Assembly (NCBI GenBank): GCA_020633195.1
Contig: JACKEC010000023.1
Coordinates: 132,188-196,187 of the forward strand
Reading direction: 5' to 3'
DNA length: 64,000 nucleotides
Source: Sandaracinaceae bacterium
GTDB lineage: Bacteria; Myxococcota_A; Polyangia; Polyangiales; Sandaracinaceae
Each line of letters opens with the position of its first letter. Position 1 is the first letter of the stretch. Under the pieces are notes generated by a model. The model had not been told where the DNA came from and ran no database searches. It was given only the letters and a program-made list of their open reading frames with translations. The translations under genes were made by a program, and so were the position numbers. Below are positions 62,808 to 64,000 of the stretch, piece after piece.

Positions 62808-63206
62808 ATGACGGTGGCTCCCTTCCGCACGGTCCTCGTCCTCGACGACGAGCCGTTGATTCGCCTGATGTGGCTTCAGATCGCCGAGCCGCTCGGCGTC
62901 GAGGTCCTCCCCGTGGCCACCGTGGAGCAGGCGCGCGCCGTCCTCGCCATCGCGACCGTCCACTGCGTCGTGTGCGACTGGCACCTCGGACGCACCGAGA
63001 CCAGTCAGGGCCTCGTGACCGACGTCCTCCTGACCGACGTCCCCCTCGTCGTCACCTCGGGTGACCGGCTCGCCCTCGAGCGCCTCGGCCCGAGCTGCCC
63101 GACCCTCGCCAAGCCCTTCTCCCTCGACGAGGTCGAGCGCGTCCTGCTCGGGACGTGGAAGGCGGGTGAGCCCGCGCCGAAGCGGCCCCGATCGCGCGCG
63201 ACCTGA
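62808..63206 (+). CDS. Stand-alone response-regulator receiver domain
   Basis: Protein of 132 residues, one CheY-like domain: acidic pocket Asp13-Asp14 (VLDDEP), phospho-acceptor Asp57 in VVCDWHLG, switch Thr/Ser in VTSGD near 83-84, and Lys102-Pro103 in LAKPF. There is no output domain, and no cognate histidine kinase is adjacent. Confidence 0.88.
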   Translation: MTVAPFRTVLVLDDEPLIRLMWLQIAEPLGVEVLPVATVEQARAVLAIATVHCVVCDWHLGRTETSQGLVTDVLLTDVPLVVTSGDRLALERLGPSCPTLAKPFSLDEVERVLLGTWKAGEPAPKRPRSRAT

Positions 63207-63212
63207 TTCGCG

Positions 63213-64000
63213 TCAGGGCGTCGACGAGAAGAAGCTGACGATCGCTTCGTCCGCGAAGCTCGGGATCGCGTGACCCTCCCAGTCGCGCTCGGTGTTCGGG
63301 CACCAGACCACCGGTGAAGCGTCGGGGCACCCGGCGAGCGTCGTGCACGTGTCGAGCGGGTAGTCCACCGACGTGGCCGGCGCGCACCCGTTGCGAGCGG
63401 CCCAGTCGTCGCGGTGCGCCTCGCCTTCCGCGAACGCGATCGTCTGATCGTGCACCCCGTGCGACAGCCACATCGGCAGCCGATCGGGGCACGCGTCGAC
63501 GTTCCCGCCGCCGGCCGAGATCGAAGCCGCCGCGCGCAGCGCGCCTCCGCGGTGACACGCCAGCACCTCCACGAAGCGCCCGCCGCGGGAGTGCCCCAAC
63601 ACGAACACCTGCGAAGGATCGACGCAGTAGTCCGCCGCCAGCCGCGCGATCAGCGCCTGGACGAACGCCACGTCGTAGCCCTCGGGGTCCCGGTTCCAGC
63701 ACGCGTGCCCATCGCAGTCGGAGTGATCGAGCCCGTCCGGATAGACCACCAGCGCTCGCCCCCCGACCACCTCCTCGAACGCGAGCCCCCGCGCCGCGTC
63801 GTTCAAGCTCTCGCGGAGCGCCGCCCCGTTGCCGCCGTTGCCGTGGAACGCGAGCACGATCGGCCGCTCGCCTCCCGAGCAGTCGAACCCGCCGCGCCGC
63901 GACACCACGTACCCGCGCTCGCGCCCGTCGACCGTGATCGTCTCGAAGCGGCACGTGTCCTCGCCCTCGCCGACGCAAGGCTCGATGCGCCAGTCGGTCC
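63213..64000 (-). CDS. Secreted feruloyl-esterase/PHB-depolymerase-like hydrolase, 5' end outside window
   Basis: About 262 C-terminal residues visible, continuing in frame to the window edge (from TDWRIEPCVGEGEDTCRFET). IVLAFHGNGGNGAALRESLN is the oxyanion region, VLGHSRGGRF the nucleophile elbow, and HDQTIAF and the final EGHAIPSF supply Asp and His. Many cysteines suggest export. The same family as the lipoprotein at 31585. Confidence 0.85.
   Translation of the reverse strand, partial: TDWRIEPCVGEGEDTCRFETITVDGRERGYVVSRRGGFDCSGGERPIVLAFHGNGGNGAALRESLNDAARGLAFEEVVGGRALVVYPDGLDHSDCDGHACWNRDPEGYDVAFVQALIARLAADYCVDPSQVFVLGHSRGGRFVEVLACHRGGALRAAASISAGGGNVDACPDRLPMWLSHGVHDQTIAFAEGEAHRDDWAARNGCAPATSVDYPLDTCTTLAGCPDASPVVWCPNTERDWEGHAIPSFADEAIVSFFSSTP

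Overview
The window is very GC-rich (roughly 70% or more by eye) with dense, mostly non-overlapping genes on both strands and frequent 4-base ATGA/GTGA start-stop overlaps. The gene content points to a myxobacterium of the Polyangiales type (Sandaracinus-like; inferred from style, not from a marker gene). It has many secreted lipoproteins with Asp-Ala-Gly linkers after the lipobox, cysteine-rich MopE-like repeats, Ser/Thr kinases with an HRDVSPDN loop, an AgmX/PglI-type protein and OmpA/TSP3 proteins. I see no rRNA, tRNA or CRISPR.

Region by region: 1-1805 (minus) is the end of a translationally coupled ACP / FabZ-like dehydratase / ketosynthase set (a fatty-acid or aryl-polyene-like locus). 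1918-3207 holds a YjbR-like protein with a histone-H1-like tail and a YwaF-like membrane protein. 3164-10777 (minus) is a striking run: glycosyltransferase, DevC/DevA/DevB-like exporter (permease, ATPase, adaptor), an isoprenylcysteine-methyltransferase-like protein joined through an apparent frameshift to a GMC alcohol oxidase, and a P450. This looks like a make-modify-export system for a lipid or glycolipid. 10915-22547 holds envelope and surface proteins, MurE, a TPR/PEGA-like protein, a kinase, an FG-GAP lipoprotein, cysteine-repeat lipoproteins and a P-domain lipoprotein.

22600-26322 contains a YHS protein and hypotheticals, interrupted by a dispersed 33-bp repeat family (core GGGGACGGAGTTCATCATG) of the kind associated with REP-type transposases (RAYTs). 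26322-30929 (minus) is a three-gene run: flavin-dependent-halogenase-like enzyme, alpha/beta-hydrolase lipoprotein and a DAGNR-repeat lipoprotein. 31055-38227 holds an esterase lipoprotein, ornithine aminotransferase, an AgmX-like protein, a divergent PRPP-synthetase-like protein and an OmpA/TSP3 outer-membrane protein. 38228-40757 is the main mobile region. An intact IS256-family element (38441-39814, 8-bp target duplication) has inserted beside a decayed RAYT pseudogene, which is bounded by inverted copies of a second version of the repeat.

40838-45320 is a six-gene, tightly coupled plus-strand operon of lipoproteins, a hydrolase and an amidohydrolase ending in a MerR regulator. A 36-bp near-perfect palindrome sits on the start codon of its first gene. 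45324-51331 (minus) includes a Ca2+/cation-exchanger-like protein, lipoproteins, a large MopE-like repeat lipoprotein and a PilZ protein. 51392-62248 includes an OmpA lipoprotein, an acyltransferase, a second P450, a cyclophilin, a second kinase, a large hydrolase lipoprotein, two related small membrane proteins and an arsR-acr3 arsenite-efflux pair. The window ends with a GYF_2-type protein, a stand-alone receiver domain and an incomplete secreted esterase.
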